Assembly (NCBI GenBank): GCA_037576195.1
Contig: CM075102.1
Coordinates: 30,190,745 to 30,254,744, forward strand
Length of the DNA stretch: 64,000 nucleotides
Direction: 5' to 3'
DNA from: Phytoseiulus persimilis
Taxonomy: Eukaryota; Arthropoda; Arachnida; Mesostigmata; Phytoseiidae
This document shows, piece by piece, positions 48,243 to 60,460 of the stretch. Each line of letters opens with the position of its first letter. Position 1 is the first letter of the stretch. Made by a program: the position numbers and the translations under genes. Under the pieces are notes generated by a model. The model saw only the letters and a list, made by a program, of their open reading frames with translations. It was not told the origin of the DNA and did no database searches.

Positions 48243-51200
48243 GTGAGTCGATTCGAGTCAAATCTCTCTCTCTCTCTCTCTCTCTTGATTTCTGCGTAAC
48301 ATCCTCGATGATTCAGCAAAGATGGTTTCTCTTCTCTCCCCAGATAATAACTCAACTTGAAGTCCCAGTTCCGCTTAGTCTTCTGTTCTCAATGTTCAAG
48401 CAAGGTATTGAGGCTCTCAAAAAGAGTCATGAAGAGTCAACATCTCTTCTGGAAAACAGCGGGGCAAACCAGCCTACACCGAAGTTCCATCCTGTGCGCC
48501 AGGATACGACCGGAACAATGCTCTCCAGCTTGGGTCTCGACGGTCTGCCTTCAAGCTGCTTCCCACAAGACCTTGTTCCCGAAGAGAAACCCGACTGCGA
48601 AGTTCATATAGGCTGTCACATACTCATGCTTGACATTCTGATAAAGCAGCTCGAACTCCAGGAGCTGAACAGCCACAGAGGCTTAAACACCAAGGAAAGC
48701 AAAGAAATCCAGGTTTTGATACGAGAAATGCTCATTTGTGAATGGACTCGAACTCACGACTGCCTACCGCCGACGACCGAAGAGACGGGAACACAAGTGG
48801 TGGACCTTGGATGTGTCAATTGCGAGCTCAACTCTATCTGGTTCCAACTGGCTCTCTCGCTCATTGAATTCATCTGCCCCGTCATGGAAGTCGCTATGGC
48901 AGACGTAAGGATCCGCATCGACCTTCTTCCCGGCTAGTCGAGTGTATGCGAAACGAGAATATTGAATGCTGATGTCTTCCCGCAGATCCCAGGCGACCAC
49001 GCTCCCGCTCCTAGGACACCAAAGGATCAACATTCGGCCGCAGGTGTCAGCTCGGAGAAGCACAGATCGATGACCAAGAAAGATAAAGACAGAGATTACG
49101 TCGCTATAGACATTGATGAGCAAACGCCTTCAGTAGCCGGTGCTATCGTTCACACTGCACAAGTCACGGACGTGACGGGTGAAACCGTTGCAGCCCTGCC
49201 ACAGGAACAGGTAAATTTATTCAGGCTTCGACACGGAAGCAGCTCTCACCTGATCTCCCCGGCTTCCTCTCGTCGAGAACGGATAAATTGTGAGCTCAAG
49301 AGGTGCCAATTCCAGGTCGTGCAAGCAAAAGCCACAGCAGTGACCCTGACAGAGGACGACGTGCCAGAGTCCAAAGTAAGAGCATATCAGCACCGATTCA
49401 ACCTCAAGAAGGTCTCCACCTGTTGTCGATGCTCGGTCTTCGAGCGGTTTGAGCGAGTGAAAGCAACTTTCGATGCAGTTCCCTAATACCGTCTTTCCGT
49501 AGGTGACAGTGGCCGCAGCCATGCTGCTGGACGAAAATGACAAGCAGGTTCCAGTCCTGGAAGACAGTGATTTCTGGGTGACGAGTCAAGGGAAGTTCAA
49601 GATCAACATAGACGAACTCCCGCCCCATCTTTCCCTGGTGTACCACCTTCTACAGGAGATGACCCGGCAGCTGAATACGGACGTAATGTACCACCTGCTG
49701 CATTGCCTCAAGCTCCTGTGTCTTCACGCAGAAGTTCTCAATAAGGCTGCGCACGATCATCGCGGCTTCCTTCTGTGGTGCCAAGAGAACCTCCTGGTTG
49801 TCAAGTGAGTTCTGTTCTTGTCACGTGGGAGGGGGAGGGGGGGGGGGTTAGAGCGCTCCGCTAACTCGTGTCATTCTTCTAGCCTCTGGAAACTACTGCA
49901 AGCGGAATGCTCTCAGATCGCAAGACTGTGTGTTCCGTTACTACTTCACTGTGTGACACTTCCCTCCGGGATGGACCAATTCTGGAAGTGCGTCGAGAAA
50001 GACTTCCACTCCGACTCGTGGCTGGACCGCTTTTCAGCTGTGGAAAAGGTGACCATGATCGGACACTTCATGGAGCCGGCGACTGTTCGGAACAGTCCAC
50101 TTCTGCAATCGTCCCTGGCGAACGCCTTCTGCTATCTGAGCCACAGCATGGACGACATCAATGCGGCAGTCGCGCAACGGGCACTGCTGTGTTTGGACAC
50201 AATCAAAACAGTGAGTGCGATTCCTGAATATAGGCCTCGTCGATCTCTGCTCCCAGCTCCTCCGAATTCGGTGGTCCGCCTGAATCCAGGGTCTGCCCGG
50301 ATGATTGCACGAACTCAATCTTGCAGGTGTCTCTGAAGCTTTTCATTTGGTGCCTTGAAGCCCAATTCGACACGGTGGTCGTGGACCGTCCAATGATCCT
50401 GCAAACTATTTTCCAACTGTTTAGTCACTTTTCCGAGCGTCGTTTCTTGTCTTGGGACTTTTTCCTGAACAGGTTCGACGCCTTATTCATGGAAGTACAA
50501 CTTGTCATGGAACGGAACGGAGAAATATCCTACACGAGAGGTAACAAAGCGCAATTTCCCGCGCAACCTTGGATCGACACTTGACTATCCCTTCCGTTCT
50601 TCGTCCCCTCGGCGAACGAAACTGTCTTCCACTACTAACCCTGCCGGTATTCCGCACTAGATTTGAAGAACAGCAACAAGAGCAGCGAGGTCTTCCAACG
50701 CAAACTGTCGCGAGCTCAGGAAGCTCTCTCGTTCACAAAGATCAATCGAAGTCTCACTTCAAGCTTTGCAACCAAATACCCCTATAAGAGAACTATGTCT
50801 GCGCCAGGACTTCTACGCTTTACTGATCCCAAAGTCCAGCATGGTAATAATGATGAATTTCCTACTGACTTATCCCGTGACTCAGAAACTATCCCACGAA
50901 ACTTCTTTTCTGCGCACCACGAACGCACCGAACTCTGGTCGATGTCATTTCCTGTCTACACGTGTCTCCGCTGAAAAATCCCTGAATTATTTCTCCTCAA
51001 CTCGACCTCCACAGATAAAGAGAAGATCCATAGTAGACAGTCGTCAGCGCCAGTCCTAAAGAGAAAGAGCTCGCGTCTATCGACGGGCCCTGCTGCGGGA
51101 ATGGCGCTTGTGATGGCGGCTACTATTCCTACTCAACATTTCCCCAACAGTTTCTTCCAAGGCAAGTTCCTCCTTCGCGATCGAAACAAGCAGGGGTGTA

Positions 51201-54200
51201 TTCTGGAAAACGAGCATTCCGCTCTCCGATTCCCGTCGATTCTCCTCGTTCTGATTTCCACGCCGGCATCCTGATCGTCCTTTCATTGCTCGCGTCTCTC
51301 TCACAGGAGATCCTAGTCAGAAAGAAGCGGCGGAAGAGAAACATTTTCTGCAAGTCATGCAGCGGACTCTTGAGAACGATGATCTCAATGACCAGGTAGG
51401 ACGTCCTTGCGGACTTCCTGGAGCGAGATTTATTACTCGAGCGCTTGGCCTGTGAACTCTGGCGGGAAAGTCGCTCAGTATTCGTTCTTTTCAGGATACC
51501 CTTCACATGTTAGTGTTCGTGTTCCTGGAGTTCCTCTCCCGGCCAGACCCCTCGCACCCCACCGAAGAGAAGACCATGGTCAGATCGCATTCAATTGTCC
51601 TAACCCATCTCAACATGTTGATGGGCTACGGAATGCAAGACCGACACTTCATCATCAACCCTAACCGACTGCGAGTGTCGGCTGTCTTCAACGCATTCTT
51701 GTCGCAAATAGCGAGAGTTCTCGACCTTAACCACCACATGGGGAACGTTCTCATGTCAACAGTGATGGCCGTTCTGCTTTACTGTCCCGCACCTCAAAGG
51801 CACAGTTTCAATACAGGAGCTCATCCTCGTTACTCCCTCTGGTCTCTGGATTTTAGCCAGAGACGATCGTGGCTTATGTCTGTGCTCGTCATTCTATATA
51901 AAGTAAGCCCCCGCGTGGGATGAGCAGGAAGCCCATCGAAAACTATCAGACCCAGATCATAGCTCGAACGTTCGTTCGTTCCTGAGGAACGCATCGAATT
52001 TTGCTTGCAGTTCGAGTACACTTCTCCACCGTTGTCGCGTCAGGTGAAACACCTGGTCCACATCATCCTCAATACCCTGCAAGCTCACAACCATCTTTGT
52101 AGAAACGTGACTGATCCATCCGTGTTCGGTCCGGTGTCATCTATCTCCCGAGGTGAGACAATTTGCCAGCAGGTGTTTGAATGGATTTCCCGCTCCCTCG
52201 AAAGACGCCCACGCTTACAATTTTTCGCAAAGTCTCCATCGTTGCAGACCTCATGAGTAGTGAACTTAGCACTGCGGCATCGGGTGGTGACTTGAGCGGC
52301 GTACTTCAGAATGAAGAAAACGCAAATGCAGCAATTGCAACGACACTCGGAAACGAAGCAGGAAGTTCAAGTGACAAACTGACAACATCTGCAGGATCAT
52401 CTTCAGTGAACAGTCAGGGCTATGTCCACAAGCCACTCTCTAGACTAGACGCTCACGACCCTTCCAAACCTCACCCCCTAAGGTTGACCGGCTCATCGCT
52501 ACAAAGAGACAGCGAGGAGCAGACGGAGCCCGAGAAGGAACTCGAGGCCATTCCTGAATCGCCCAAGTCCGACGAGGGTTCCAATGAAGTCCAAGAACTC
52601 CAGCTGTCGGCCACCCTCGTCGAGCAAGCCGTGCTTCGCGTCGTCAAGGACGCACCGCCTGGAAGTATGCAGCTTACCATAACTGAACCCGCCTCGAGAG
52701 AGAGCGTGCAACAGAATATAGTCGTCAAAGACGCGTGTCCACCGGAAGCACAATCTCGGCCTACTACCGAAGAGAAGGAAGAACGACCCCACGGAGTGAG
52801 CCACTCCGTCTCCGAAAAAGAACCCGAATCGAAAGACACCGCGGAAAAGAGCTCATCCGAGCCCATGGAAAAGGTATTGAGTGTTCACATGCCGCAAACC
52901 CCGTGGAATTTGAACATGATTGATATTTTGAGGCGGATCGAGTGACATTCTCTATTTTTCCCCGAGAAACAGGCTTTAGAATACGAGTTCGCAGCCAGTA
53001 GCAGCGTCGTAGCCGCCGGCAAAAAACCTGAGGAGGGTATCGAGCCGAAAAAGCCCGAGATTTTGGCAAAGAAGTTTTTCGCTCCGCCACAGCTGCAGGA
53101 CCAGGAACAGCAGGAGCGGGACGGGAAGAAAGAGCTGCTTACCGGCCAGCGATCGCTAGACATATACACTGGGAGTCATGGGACCGCTACGGCCGCTGGC
53201 CTAGGCTCCAGTCACGTCCGAGAAAAGGAGTTCGTCTATAGGACGCGGTCAGAGCAGACCCCCGCGCCGATGCCGTCTCTTCCATGCGTCGAACGGCTTC
53301 TGCCAATTGGTCCCCAGCCTGTAGCCAAAGTAGATAGGCCAGACAGAGAACGAAGGCTTCCCTTCGACGCGAACGTAAGGCTCACCCAAGTACTCGCGCC
53401 AAAAGGCGCCGGATCCAGCATAGAGATTCCTTCACTAGAACGACTCTTGCCGGTCGGTCCTATGCCTACTAGGTGAGTACATCGCACCCTCTCGAGCTCA
53501 CAGACTCACTCGTTCACCTCTTTGGTCACCGCGAATCGGGTTTCGTCGGCTGCCCCAACTCGCCAAGGCCGTCGGTGACTAATTCCGTTGTGATCTTTCG
53601 AACCCGCAGACGAGAGGGAGACTCCCATGGCCGCAGTGTCCCGGGTTCTCCCGCGAGACAGAGGCTCGGCAGCCAAACGGCCCCGTCAGGCTCGACAATA
53701 AGCCTAGGACCAGGACCTTTCAGGGATAACAGCACTGCGAAAGACGACTTGCCGCTATCAGATATCGCGAACAGAACTGGAAATGCCACAGAAATCGAAG
53801 TAGGAATTCGGGGAACTTCCCTCTCTCCATGTCTCCAAGATGAAGTATCGAACGCTTATATTATCTGACTCACATTCCAGGATACCTCATTCATCGTCGA
53901 TCCTCCGACCGTCACCTCAGTTCAGGCCGAAATCATATCTGCTGAAGAAAGCGCCAAGACGAAAGATCAACTCGAACGATATCAAACAACCGAAAAAGAT
54001 TCCGAGTCGAAGAACAAGAGAAACGAAAAGAAGAGAGAAAAAGAAGAAGAGCGCAAGAGAGACAAACAAGAAAAAGACGAAAAGAAAGAGAAGAAAGGTT
54101 TGCATCTAGGGCCCATTTCGCTCGCTCGCTCAGGAAAGCGGCAATCAATTAGGGATATGAATGTCCACTCGTTCTGCTGTTGGAAAATGTTGTGAAAGCA

Positions 54201-57200
54201 GCTCCGACTGAAATGTCTACCTCTCATTCTAGACAAATCCGTAACTTTATCGCACGACGACTCGAAGTCCGCCGGTCTAACCGTCCCCGATGAAGAAGAC
54301 AATAAAGGTACAGAAAACATTCTCTCATCCTCTCCCCTCCGCTTCCGAATCGATTGCTCGCGCTCTTTGCTTCCAAACGATCCGAGTATTGATCCGATTG
54401 TTAGTCACAGGTAGTCACATCGAAGAAAGCAAATCGAAGTTGCACTACAAGCAACGGAAGCAACGACGAGCAGCCGAAGACGCCCAGAGGAAAAACGATG
54501 CAAAATCCGCCGCTCAACTGAGACGCTCTCGAAAGATCAACGAAGTCAACTTCCAGTCCCAACCGAATACTTCTGGAACGGCGAAAAGGTACGAACGACG
54601 GCATCCGCGCTCGTGATCCAGGTCTCGTCGATCAGCCCAGCTCCAGATTGACAATGATGACCCTTGGTTGGGGCTCACTGAATTGGATGAAAAGCTGCGC
54701 TGAGGCACTTCTAGTCTTTTCGCGCAGCAGCGTTTCGTGGAGTATCTTGATTATATCAGTATCGATGCCCAAGAATCGAGGTGAAGCCCTTAAGGGGAAA
54801 TCACCGAGAGTTGGCGGCCGACGACTCGGCTTGGAATCCCGGTTTCAGAATGGCGCGTATCCACGAGAAGAAGCTCATGAGCGCAACCATCAGACGGATG
54901 CTTCGAAATATTTCGATCTGGGTGGCAATCGAAAAACTCCCCTCGGATTCACCCCTAGTCCGCATCGAAGATTCTACTCCGTCTTTGGTGCCCACCTCTC
55001 ATTTCTGGGGAGATTTCGGTACCTCAACCAGCCAAGGAATGGCTATCTTCTTTTCCCTCGAGGAGACTTCAGGAATCCTTTCCGCGGGAAGCAGAGTTTT
55101 GACGCTCTATCCGTACTCGAGAAACATTCTCCCATTGCTCCTGAGGAATGCGAATCTCTCACTTGATATTCTGAAAACATTTCCGCTCCCATGTTGCTTC
55201 GGAACTCTTTCGCCCACGGAGGAAAGCAATGAGGTTTGCCTCAGGGTGGGACAATTCAGCATCCCCACTGGTCCAGCTGTTGGAAGGGAGCCAGGTCTGC
55301 TACAGCGTTCCCTACAGAGGGAGGGGGCGAAGAACGGATTCGAGAAGCTGTCAAGTGAGGGACAACTACTAATCTTCTCGAGATGTCCGCAGATCGAGCT
55401 CTGTCTCGTCGTCGAGCGTCCCGCGGCCAGCTGACGACATTGTCTTGGATCGGTGCTCCGACTGTGGAGCCATAATCGAGCACTACGCTCACGATGAAAT
55501 CGGTCTCTGCATCGTCTCGTTGGCAACTTATATTCACCGTGAACCCTCTCTAGCTGCTCCGATCATGCCCGATATCCTCCGGGTCGTTGGGAAGATCGCT
55601 CAGCAACATTTCTATTCGTGGCAGAGTGAAAGGTTCGTATGCAACGGAGTCCGTGATTCCGTGGAGCCGCCGGAATGACGAGAACCGGGCGCGATTGGAG
55701 CGGCCCCTCTTCGGGACCGTAGTCGACAGCAGCGGCTGATGTTTTTTTACGATGTTACAGCAATATGCACTTGCCCGGGGGATGTAACAGCGTGGCATGT
55801 CAATTCATCCGATGTACCTTGCACCGTCTTTCAGCCAACGGAATATTCATACAGATATTCCAAGGGCATTTTGGTGAGTAGTACTCCATAAAACATGGGA
55901 CAGGCTTCGGTGCCCGACTGTTGCGCCAGGGAGACTAGGGTGACAATGGCTTCTCGTTCCAGATCAAGACTTCTTCAAGGTTATGGCATCATGTCTGGCG
56001 GACTTCAACGAATTGAATCCACTGCAGCCTTTGATAATTCTGGTAGAGGATCTGAACGAACGCAAACAGCTTTGCCGCGAGCAAACTTTGCACATACTCA
56101 CGAATGTGGCTACGTACCTGGAAGCACTCCTACCAGCGGACATTAATGTCAGCAGCCATTGGTCAACGTTCCTTACCCACCTCGACACTTTATTGAGAAA
56201 AGTCATGCTCTTTCTGAGCCCCCTACAACAAACGTCTGGTGAGCGGGCGGACACGACACCAAGTGGCACCTCCGAACTATCTTCGCCCTTTCATGAGTCG
56301 CTGATATCGAGATAACCAAAAATCTTCGATAAATACTCAGAAATCACGGCCCAATGCGTTCACCGTTCCAGGTGGAAACACGTTGAACACTCCGGTGGCA
56401 TCCCTGAGTTGTCTGCTACGCATAATGACTTCGATAATGAAGGTTAGCTTCAGGCTGTTCCCGAAGGAGTGTGTAAGCGATTCGATCACACGAGAACTGT
56501 TATGGAATGGAGCTTCAACTCGGCTATTTTTCAGGTTCCCGTTATAAACGCGTGTAAGAACATCCTAGAACCCTTCTCCAAAATCCTGAGTCACGCCATC
56601 GGACACTCCATTGTGGGTTATAATCAGGTTTTGGAGTTGTGTCATCTCTGCTATAGAAACATGTCACGAGTAAGTCAGACCCCGAATTCTCCAATCGACG
56701 TCATCCACGAACCTTGACTGCGCAATGAGCGAATCTCATGATTCAGAATTGGACAACAACGGAGACTATCCTATGAAAACGATCCCCATTCACAGGAACG
56801 TGACAAGAACGTGCTGAGTCGGACCGTCGTATACGAACTGGTTCAGGCTCTAAAATTCAAGGTGTCCATACCCGACGAAAATCTTCTCATGCTCGTACAG
56901 TTTGTCTTGCAAGACGCGGGAGGTGCTCTTTGTCCTAATGTCATCCTCGACGACTCGCCCCTGACCCATGAACTGCAGACAAGCCAGTACAACACGAACG
57001 CGGCTGAGTGTCTACGAACACATCTTGCGGACGCCATTGAGTTCCTGGCTGATGTCCATACCCTCAGCCGAGTTAAGAGCAATTTCCACGGCACCACGAG
57101 TCGGCTGAACGAGGAAACCTTGGGTGGCCAACTGAAGGCCGGCATCTCACAATACCTGGCGCTGGAAATCACCAGAGGTAAATTCGTGTCAGGAACGCGC

Positions 57201-58772
57201 CAAGAATCAGTTCCAAGAGTCTCCTCATACTTATCGTTTGGAAGCCGTCTCAAATGGGAACATATCCGGTTGAATCTTTCAGGTAACGGTAGGGACAACA
57301 GAGCCATTAGCAAATACCTTCCCTGGCTATACAATCCCCCAACCGCAGCACAACAAGGGTGAGTCGACCAAGCTCATCAGCCTTCACGCCGCAATCTTCA
57401 TCATAGTTCCTGAGGGCCCTCGGACTTATCATGCTCTGCAGACACCGATATCAATTTCCGGGGGGGATTCATATCGTTGGACGACCTAATTTGTCAGATC
57501 GAGGGGTCAGTCGATCCACGGCGCCATACGTTGCGGTGACACGTATCTGTTTCTTGCACACGGGTTGCATGTCTCGGATCGACCTCAAAACTATTCAGAT
57601 CCGATTCCACTCGGCCCCGGGATGTTGGACCTTTTGGCTCAATCCCAACGTTGAGTGATCAACCCCAGAGTGAGCCGTCTTCAGAAGAGTTTTCCTTCCC
57701 CAGGCCCAAAGAATTCTCCGATTGTGTGGCCCATATACGACTCCTATCCTGGATACTCGTTGGGGCTCTCACACACTCTGCGTTACTAGGTGAGGACGAG
57801 CAGCCGCAATATACTCAAGACCTTCCGGTCTGCGTGATTGGAATGTCTCAGACCAATCGAGCGCCTAATTTCTTCCAACGAATCGCTAATCCCAGCTCCG
57901 CCGTTCCCTCAGGTGGACAGCACAGCCACTCGACGATAACGTGCCAGCCAATACCACTCGAAGCGAATGCTCACATCGCAGATCACATTCAAGTGATTCT
58001 AGCGGGTTTCTTCGAACAATCGAAAGCCTGCATTCTCCACATGTCCTCGCTTTTCCATGCGTTCATACTTTGCCAGGTGAATACTCCAGTCCACGAGCTC
58101 ACTTTCATTTTGAATCAAAACGCTCCGAGATGAAAAGGAGCCTTCCGGATAGAATTGAGGAGAGTCACTTTGAACGCCTCAGATGGCTGAAAGTTTTCCT
58201 CATCCTCCGGTGAATTCCTATTCCAGCTTTGGACGATGTACTGCGAGCACATGGTCTCGTTAAATCCTCCCGGATCCGAGCAGAATACTACTTGCACCCT
58301 TGTTCTAACAGACTTCTGGATTAAGGTCACTCCTGGGGTTTTGCAAGTAGTCTGCAACCCCAAGCTAACGGACATGGTCAGCCTCCATTTTTTGACCCTT
58401 ATGGAGGCGCTGATGGAATGTAACTCCACGGTTTTGGCACGGGTAAGTTTGAACTGGATTACATCTTCTGGGATGCTCTGCAATCTGAAGGTGTCGGATT
58501 CGCTCCGAAATACTGGACTCTGTGTGATTTTTTCGTTATTTTTGCAGCTGCTGCCCATGTGGACCCCGGCTCTCTACTCGTTCCAGGGCCAAATTCCCAA
58601 TCAACTCAAGGTGCGGCTCCAGGCGTGCTTAGATTGGGTCCCTCCTCTCCAAACGAGGGAAGAGGCTGCGTTTGTGTCTACAACTTTCCTCAAATGGCTG
58701 CAACGCTTACAATTCAAGATGGGGCAGATCGAACAGCAGTCGTCGACCGCGACTCAGTTCTACTCGCTCTAA
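45420..58772 (+). CDS. unc79: UNC79, NALCN sodium-leak channel complex subunit (38 exons)
   Basis: Orthologue of UNC79, the large cytosolic HEAT-like scaffold that works with UNC80 in the NALCN sodium-leak channel complex setting resting excitability. The joined exons give 8445 bases, 2814 residues plus stop, compared with roughly 2600 in vertebrates. Diagnostic matches to vertebrate UNC79 run from end to end: KNLQEFH...ANTLKYFS, CFS...NGNRPTRLC, MLFQWFHYTA, FDTVVVDRP, CIVSLATYIHREPSLA, FNELNPLQPLIILVEDLNER, RYLPWLY-like SKYLPWLY, HIADHIQVILAGFFEQSK, and the C-terminus KMGQIEQQSSTATQFYSL. All 37 junctions keep phase. Exon coordinates are in the four block entries that follow. No signal peptide or membrane segments are seen. 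The start codon and first exon are the least certain part. Confidence 0.96.
48263..48286. repeat. (TC)n microsatellite in UNC79 intron 10
   Basis: About twelve TC dinucleotides just downstream of the exon 10 donor. They lie inside a 101-base intron, so length changes here would alter intron size but not the coding sequence. Confidence 0.9.
48344..50843 (+). CDS. unc79: UNC79 exons 11-17
   Basis: Exons: 48344-48904, 48986-49210, 49316-49375, 49503-49804, 49883-50210, 50327-50540, 50661-50843. Exon 11 starts at IITQLEVPVPLSLLFSMF, matching vertebrate LDIMVPLQLLISMF. Exons 12-13 encode a charged, poorly conserved linker; exon 13 is only 60 bases. Exon 14 (LPPHLSLVYHLLQEM, LNTDVMYHLLHCLKLLCLHAE) and exon 15 (SLANAFCYLSHSMDDINAAV) are strongly conserved. 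Exon 16 holds LEAQFDTVVVDRPMIL. Intron 14 contains a purine run of G and A at about 49830-49848. Confidence 0.93.
51015..54588 (+). CDS. unc79: UNC79 exons 18-27
   Basis: Exons: 51015-51161, 51307-51395, 51495-51902, 52011-52152, 52248-52873, 52973-53472, 53610-53799, 53881-54097, 54233-54307, 54411-54588. Exon 18 ends at a GC-AG donor (G|GCAAGT). Exon 20 holds RLRVSAVFNAFLSQIARVLD, matching vertebrate RLSTCFNAFIAGIAQVMD. Exons 22-27 encode a long low-complexity region, first Ser/Glu-rich, then Lys/Glu-rich (EKKREKEEERKRDKQEKDEK in exon 25), probably disordered and probably responsible for much of the extra length. Within exon 23 a pair of similar motifs, VERLLPIGPQP and LERLLPVGPMPT, sit about 56 residues apart. 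Exon 25 ends at a weak GTTTGC donor, supported mainly by phase. Boundaries here are less certain because similarity is low. Confidence 0.85.
54589..55392 (+). other. UNC79 intron 27 (804 bp)
   Basis: The largest intron of the gene as modelled. Exons 27 and 28 join in frame (phase 2, AG|A) across it. It contains a 217-codon open stretch (54781-55434, no ATG start) that runs into exon 28 in a different frame and has no family similarity. A missed cassette exon cannot be excluded. Confidence 0.65.
55393..58772 (+). CDS. unc79: UNC79 exons 28-38 and stop codon
   Basis: Exons: 55393-55632, 55761-55873, 55963-56238, 56372-56442, 56535-56669, 56796-57177, 57283-57358, 57704-57789, 57913-58076, 58227-58442, 58548-58772. 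This is the conserved C-terminal third: CSDCGAIIEHY, LCIVSLATYIHREPSLAAPI, HLPGGCNSVACQFIRCTLH, DQDFFKVMASCLADFNELNP, DFWIKVTPGVLQVV, LMEALMECNSTVLA and the terminal QFYSL. The intron at 57790-57912 is 123 bases, a multiple of three and without a stop, so its retention would add 41 residues. I spliced it because the joined protein then fits the vertebrate spacing between LTH and PIPLEANAHIADH. Confidence 0.93.
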
Positions 58773-59151
58773 AACTGCAATATCAAGTTTGAAAAAGGTT
58801 TCTGAGACTCTCGGACAAAAGTCTTCAGGAAATGCCCAATGTTCAATACGTGCTCGCTGAGCCAGAGGAGTTGAACACAACTGATGCAAAATAACGTTTA
58901 GCTACGCCGAGCTGGGAAAGGCGAAATGACGGGGTCTTGACATCTGTGTTAACTCTCTTAGGCGAACAAGTTTTTGTAGTTGCCAGTTTGCAAGCCTGTC
59001 GCAAGTTGCTTTTAGCCTGTCCATAGTTGTTTTCTAAAAGTCTCAGCTCCTGGGACAACAAGTTACTCGCGGTTGGTGCCTTGAGTTACTCTTTGTAGAG
59101 CAAGCGATTTCCACGTTTTCACACCTGTTCCGATGAGATCCAGTTGAACTG

Positions 59152-59157
59152 AATAAA
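59152..59157 (+). terminator. Poly(A) signal AATAAA, UNC79
   Basis: Canonical AATAAA 380 bases after the UNC79 stop codon. A second AATAAA occurs at about 59242. Either could define the 3' end. Confidence 0.55.
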
Positions 59158-59376
59158 CTCGCAATCCATTGGAATCTGTTGAGTCCAGTTTTTCATTTCA
59201 AAACGGTGTGTCTATTACATTTCCCTACTTCTACCCGTGAAGAATAAACTGTTATCCGAATCGTTGCATAAGATCTGTTTGGGCCACTGCCATGGACGGA
59301 AATCCTGGCTCAGCAATCGCTGTCCGTATCTTCCATCGGGAATCAAAAACGCTGTGCTCGCGGTGTCATCAAAGCG

Positions 59377-60460
59377 ATGGCCTCGGCTCAAATATCTAGA
59401 ACTGGCTCGGCGACTCCGACCCCAAGAACCTCGATACCAGGCGATTCCGATGTAGAGAGACCTCCCGGTATAGATGCGACCGAACGGAAGCCGCTCACGA
59501 ATGTGATGAATATACGGCGGCTTGTCGCTGAATACAATGGATTAAAAACGTCATTTTCCGGGGTCGAATACCTCGGGAGCCATAAGTTTCGGGCAAGAAA
59601 ACGTTTCGACTCACTATGATCCTGTGAGCCTGCCAGTAGGATTGGCGGGGATATTTCATTCAAGGATAAAAATCAAAGATTTTTCTTCCTCCTGGTGTTT
59701 CCTCGGTTTGGACGTGCGAGATATATTTCAGGACCTTACAGTCGAGACAGCGAAGTCATGGAACGAACACTCATAGATGAGCATCTTCACGTTTCTGAAC
59801 CCTTCAGTTCCAGGCTCAAGGCAGCCCGTCATCATTTCCGAAAAGTTCGCAATTTCGACTTGGCTCCACATTCAATCAGTCGCTTGGAGCTCCTTGCTAG
59901 CGGCTGCATCAAAAATTCCGTCTTCTGACGGTGTGCTCACCAGGGATTGCAAAGGAATCGACGTGTCGCTCTCCTCGTCTATTTCCAAGATTGCTTGACT
60001 TACTGAGCTCGGCGTGGGCGAGATCGAGTCTGCTCGTCGACTTGTTGATAATGAGCCCCGCCCCCTCGCTGACACAGCCCGTCCCCGCCTCGTATCAGGT
60101 CGAGCGAAGATGGCAGTTTTCGGACGAGGCGCCACGCGGCTTTCGATCGCTGCAACGAAATTTGCTCGCGGTCAGATGGACTTATCAGGTGGAAGGGAGC
60201 CCAACTCTATCAAATTATTCTCAAGCCCCCCAATCTCATCGATACTCGCAGCTCGTCGACGATGCAGAACTCAAAGCCTCGGTCGCGGCGACCTCAGCTG
60301 CTGGGAATTTTTCCACGGGTGTAAGCCCACATTTCGAAACAACTCGAGCGTCAATTGCCAAAATGTTCGGCGCGTTGTTATCATTCAAATCTTCCAGGGA
60401 AGTAGTGAAGTCTGGACTCTCGGAGCTGGCCACGGAGACGCTCTCACTCTTCTGAAATGA
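59377..60460 (+). CDS. Possible unidentified gene or gene fragment
   Basis: Several stretches have coding-like composition on the plus strand. An ATG at 59377 opens MASAQISRTGSATPTPRTSI... to 59619. A TATATTTCAG acceptor at about 59731 opens GPYSRDSEVMERTLIDEHLH.... An open frame at 59931-60455 includes QVERRWQFSDEAPRGFRSLQ and RYSQLVDDAELKASVAATSA. I could not join them into one frame with good donors. The minus strand is also open across much of the same interval (60475-60236, 60135-59872, 59663-59388) and has its own acceptor-like and GTAAGT donor sites, so the strand is uncertain. No protein family is recognised. Confidence 0.28.

Noticed and set aside
48739..48760. tRNA-like ACTCGAACTCACGACTGCC
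   Set aside because: It lies inside the conserved coding sequence of UNC79 exon 11 and has no cloverleaf.
54781..55434. 217-codon open frame between UNC79 exons 27 and 28
   Set aside because: It starts without ATG, overlaps exon 28 in another frame and shows no similarity; the flanking exons join in phase without it.
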